64,000 nucleotides of DNA, from NCBI RefSeq assembly GCF_000421145.1, contig NZ_ATWH01000003.1, forward strand, positions 296,867-360,866. The letters run 5' to 3'. Of the stretch, positions 61,807 to 64,000 are shown one piece after another. A model generated the notes under the pieces. It searched no databases. It saw nothing but the letters and a program-made list of their open reading frames with translations, and was not told the DNA's origin. The stretch's first letter is position 1; the number at the start of each line of letters is the position of its first letter. The DNA comes from Glaciibacter superstes DSM 21135 (GTDB lineage: Bacteria; Actinomycetota; Actinomycetes; Actinomycetales; Microbacteriaceae). Made by a program: the position numbers and the translations under genes.

Positions 61807-62802
61807 TCACCCAGCCCAGATACGGCGGCTGCCGGACTCGAACTCGCCGAGGTCACCGGTCTCGCCTGCCAGGGTCGCGCGCCGACCGAGAATCAGCATG
61901 TACGCCAGGAACGCGAGCAGCGCGAGCACCCCGATGCCGATCTTCACCGGCCACGGCCACGGCGCCGGGGTCACAAAACCCTCGATGATCCCGGAGACCA
62001 GGAGCACGAGCACCAAGCCGATCGCCACGGTGAAGAGGGCGCGGGCATCCTCGGCAAGTGCCTGCCCGCGGGTTCGTGTCCCCGGCGCGATCCACGCCCA
62101 GAAGATGCGCAGTCCACCCGCCGCGGCAACAAAGATCGCGGTGAGCTCGAGCAGTCCGTGCGGCAAGATGTAGAGGAAGAAGACGTCGCCCTTGTCGTAG
62201 GCGAACATAACGGCGGCGGTGATGCCGAGGCTTTGGGCGTTCGTCAGCACGATGTATGGCACGTACACGCCGACGATCCCGAAGGCTATGCACTGCGCGG
62301 CGATCCAGGCGTTGTTCGTCCAGACCAGGCCCGTGAACGATGCGGCGGGATTCTCCGAGTAGTAATCGACGAAATCTTCGTTCGCGAGCTTCTGGAGTTC
62401 GGCATCCGACCCGACGTTCGCCAGCACCTGGGGGTTCCCAGACGCCCACAGCGCATAGAGGCCGGCAACCACGACCGTGACCAGGGCAACAGCGAGCGTC
62501 AGCCAGCGCAGCCGATAGAGTGCGGCGGGAAGTTGCAGCACGAAGAACCGCGGCAGCTGCGCGAGCAGGTTGGCGCTCGCGCCGGTGAATCGCAGTCGGG
62601 CGCGGGACAGCGAGACGGAGAGGCGGTCGCCCTGCACGGTCGAACCCGCCGTCGTTTTGATCGCAGAAAGCTGTGTGGCACCCGACTGGTAGCGCTCGAT
62701 GAGTTCGTCCGCTTCCGGTCCGGAAAGTGCCCGCCGATTGCCGAGTTCGGCAAGGCGGTCCCATTCGGCGCGATGCGCGGCTGAGTATGCGTCGAGATCC
62801 AT
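61807..62802 (-). CDS. SpoIIM-family membrane protein
   Basis: A 331-residue membrane protein from ATG 62802 (MDLDAYSAAHRAEWDRL); a TTG at 62811 in the same frame would add three residues. Several hydrophobic helices are visible (LRWLTLAVALVTVVVAGLYA, AWIAAQCIAFGIVGVYVPYI, ILPHGLLELTAIFVAAAGG, IGLVLVLLVSGIIEG). The ILPHGLLEL motif is characteristic of the SpoIIM/DUF95 family, which in spore formers is a septum-engulfment protein and in actinobacteria is part of the MoxR/RDD cluster. A TACTAT -10 sits eight bases before ATG 62802, which suggests a leaderless mRNA. Confidence 0.83.
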   Translation of the reverse strand: MDLDAYSAAHRAEWDRLAELGNRRALSGPEADELIERYQSGATQLSAIKTTAGSTVQGDRLSVSLSRARLRFTGASANLLAQLPRFFVLQLPAALYRLRWLTLAVALVTVVVAGLYALWASGNPQVLANVGSDAELQKLANEDFVDYYSENPAASFTGLVWTNNAWIAAQCIAFGIVGVYVPYIVLTNAQSLGITAAVMFAYDKGDVFFLYILPHGLLELTAIFVAAAGGLRIFWAWIAPGTRTRGQALAEDARALFTVAIGLVLVLLVSGIIEGFVTPAPWPWPVKIGIGVLALLAFLAYMLILGRRATLAGETGDLGEFESGSRRIWAG

Positions 62803-62819
62803 CTGATTCAATAGTAGAC

Positions 62820-63635
62820 ATGGCAGACGACGATGAGCTCGTCACCGGCGAGGCCGTTGCACTCGATGTTCGTCCAGCCGGTGTGATCTTGCGTGCAGCA
62901 GGCACCATCATCGATGCCCTCGCATATCTGCTGGTCTATGTTGGCGTTGCGCTGCTCATCATCATGGTTTTCGGCGACTCTCTCGATGCGGCCCTGGTAC
63001 AGGCACTGTCGATCGGTGGACTGGTCTTCTGCATCCTGGTGATCCCGATGCTCGTGGAGACTGTCACCGGAGGGCGGTCTCTGGGCAAACTGGCGATCGG
63101 TGCGCGCATTGTGCGGGATGACGGCGGTGCCATCGGGTTCCGTCATGCTTTTGTGCGTGCGCTGGTCGGCGTGATCGAAATCTTCATGACGCTCGGCGGG
63201 CTCGCCGCCGTGACCGCACTCCTGAACGGCAAGGCCAAGCGGCTTGGCGACTTCCTGGCCGGCACCTACAGCCAGCACGAGCGGGTGCCACAACTGACGG
63301 AGCCGGTCTATGGTGTGCCGACGGAACTCGCTGTGTGGGCGCAGACCGCCGATGTCGCAAAGCTTCCGGATGCACTCTCCCGCCGCATCGCCCAGTTCTT
63401 ACGCCAGGCGTCGCGCCAGACACCAACGACGAGGCAACGGATGTCGGCCGACCTCGCACACGAGGCGGCACCGTATGTCTCGCCCCTTCCTGAAGCGCAC
63501 CCAGAGGCGTTCCTGGCAGCGGTCGCTGCCATCCGCCGAGACCGGGAGTATGCGGCTCTGATGCTCGAGCGCGAGCGCCTGGAGCGCCTCGAGCCGGTCC
63601 TCCACGGATCCCCGCACGACTTCCCCCACCGCTAG
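62820..63635 (+). CDS. RDD-family membrane protein
   Basis: A 271-residue protein with an RDD domain (about 15-150) of three hydrophobic helices. Start ATG 62820 gives MADDDELVTGEAV. The domain's paired Arg/Asp signature is seen in RPAGVILRAAGTIIDALAY, and GGRSLGKLAIGARIVRDDG is its second half. The C-terminal 100 residues are cytosolic, Ala/Arg/Glu-rich. RDD proteins are small transporters or channels of unknown specificity; one is linked to Na+ export. It diverges from SpoIIM with only 17 bases between start codons. Confidence 0.82.
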   Translation: MADDDELVTGEAVALDVRPAGVILRAAGTIIDALAYLLVYVGVALLIIMVFGDSLDAALVQALSIGGLVFCILVIPMLVETVTGGRSLGKLAIGARIVRDDGGAIGFRHAFVRALVGVIEIFMTLGGLAAVTALLNGKAKRLGDFLAGTYSQHERVPQLTEPVYGVPTELAVWAQTADVAKLPDALSRRIAQFLRQASRQTPTTRQRMSADLAHEAAPYVSPLPEAHPEAFLAAVAAIRRDREYAALMLERERLERLEPVLHGSPHDFPHR

Positions 63636-63768
63636 CCTTCCCCTTACCTCCCCCGCACTGCAGCTGCTCTACCCACTCCCTCAACAGCGAGAGCGCAGTG
63701 CGCAGGCTGGGTGGCAGGGTTCGGCGGGGTGTCGAGTTATCGGTGGTTGGATGCCGCCAATCGTCTAT

Positions 63769-63793
63769 GGGTCTCGACAAGCTCGACCAACGG
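63769..63793. repeat. Intergenic repeat element GGTCTCGACAAGCTCGACCA-type
   Basis: GGTCTCGACAAGCTCGACCA is of the style scattered in actinobacterial intergenic DNA; its GGTCTCGAC core also begins the element at 10485. Confidence 0.5.
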
Positions 63794-63873
63794 TGGCGGC
63801 GTCCAGCCGCCGATTGTTTGAGCTGAGGAGCCGAATCCTGCCACCCAGCCCACCAACGCAGGCGTTAACGCAA

Positions 63874-63901
63874 GAAAGCCACCCCCGAAGGGATGGCTTT
63901 C
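63874..63901 (-). terminator. Terminator of the rrn operon
   Basis: On the minus strand, GAAAGCCA (63901-63894) pairs with TGGCTTTC (63881-63874), with C/G-rich inner bases closing a short TTCG-like loop. It lies just downstream of the 5S 3' end. Confidence 0.8.
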
Positions 63902-63917
63902 AAGCTGTTTCTAAGTT

Positions 63918-64000
63918 AAGTCCGGCGGTGTCCTACTCTCCCACAGGGTCCCCCCTGCAGTACCATCGGCGCAGAGAGTCTTAGCTTCCGGGTTCGGAAT
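63918..64000 (-). rRNA. rrf: 5S ribosomal RNA, 3' part (5' end outside window)
   Basis: The plus strand from about 63918 is the reverse complement of a 5S rRNA 3' region: the 3' terminus reads GTAGGACACCGCCGGACTT on the minus strand, and the loop-E/helix region ACTGCAGGGGGGACCCTGTG occurs inside it. A typical 5S is about 117 nt, so about 35 bases of the 5' end are beyond the right edge. It implies that 23S and 16S lie to the right. Confidence 0.92.

Larger units (their letters stand above)
63636..63917. other. Intergenic region before 5S rRNA, no gene
   Basis: Nothing coding is supported here. It holds a GGGTCTCGACAAGCTCGACC repeat element (63768-63793 region), the GCGTTAACGC palindrome at 63862-63871 and the rrn terminator. 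Confidence 0.6.

Overview
The window is high-GC chromosomal DNA from an actinobacterium, most likely a member of the Microbacteriaceae (Micrococcales). The basis is the gene content: a one-piece 2-oxoglutarate decarboxylase/dehydrogenase (Kgd), GuaB1, a SigH/RsrA pair, a WhiB protein beside a PdtaS-like kinase, MtrA-MtrB-LpqB, an Rv3235-family protein and the DUF4129/DUF4350/MoxR/DUF58/SpoIIM/RDD block. No phage, integrase, transposase or CRISPR array was seen. The genome is dense, with many 4-base ATGA stop/start overlaps and many GTG/TTG starts. The left edge cuts an NAD(P)HX dehydratase gene. The right edge cuts a 5S rRNA gene on the minus strand.

Layout. 0-12 kb is mostly housekeeping: nnrD (partial), an Old Yellow Enzyme, a VOC protein, two CBS-domain CNNM/CorC-type membrane proteins, guaB1, kgd and an M23 lipoprotein. 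At 12-13.5 kb a short-chain dehydrogenase and a MarR regulator diverge across a repeated CAGTCAAGTCA operator. From 13.6 to 32.2 kb lies a large accessory catabolic island. 32-41 kb holds a Na+/H+ antiporter, an MMPL transporter, sigH-rsrA, aroA-rsgA and bcp. 41-47 kb holds whiB, pdtaS, an orphan CpaE-like/SAF pair, a BldC-like protein and small conserved proteins. 47-56 kb is the minus-strand run mtrA-mtrB-lpqB-comF-hpf-secA. 56-63.6 kb is the conserved membrane/MoxR cluster. The window ends in an rrn terminator and the 3' part of 5S rRNA.

The most interesting region is 13588-32166. It encodes an importer resembling the ectoine/hydroxyectoine system EhuABCD, a metal-site-less M24 protein resembling ectoine hydrolase DoeA, an M20 deacylase, a class III aminotransferase, an aldehyde dehydrogenase, a second (class I) aminotransferase, a D-2-hydroxyacid dehydrogenase, a 1005-residue FAD/Fe-S oxidoreductase, an amidase, two Asp/Glu-racemase-superfamily proteins of the kind that includes EutA, a DUF3830 protein and an FCD-type GntR regulator. 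The usual partners DoeB/EutE, EutB, EutC and EnuR are absent. Five copies of the 12-bp sequence ATTGTTGACAAT (either strand) sit upstream of the transcription units and nowhere else that I found. In four cases they overlap recognisable -35/-10 elements or the expected transcription start. I infer one coherently repressed regulon for import and breakdown of ectoine or a related N-acylated or cyclic diamino-acid compound. The parts list appears non-canonical and the true substrate is unproven.

Other structures without gene assignments include a 26-bp-arm hairpin at 40376-40437, a perfect 17-bp hairpin between ehuB and ehuC, three consensus DnaA boxes in promoter regions, and several short tandem repeats both in and out of frame.
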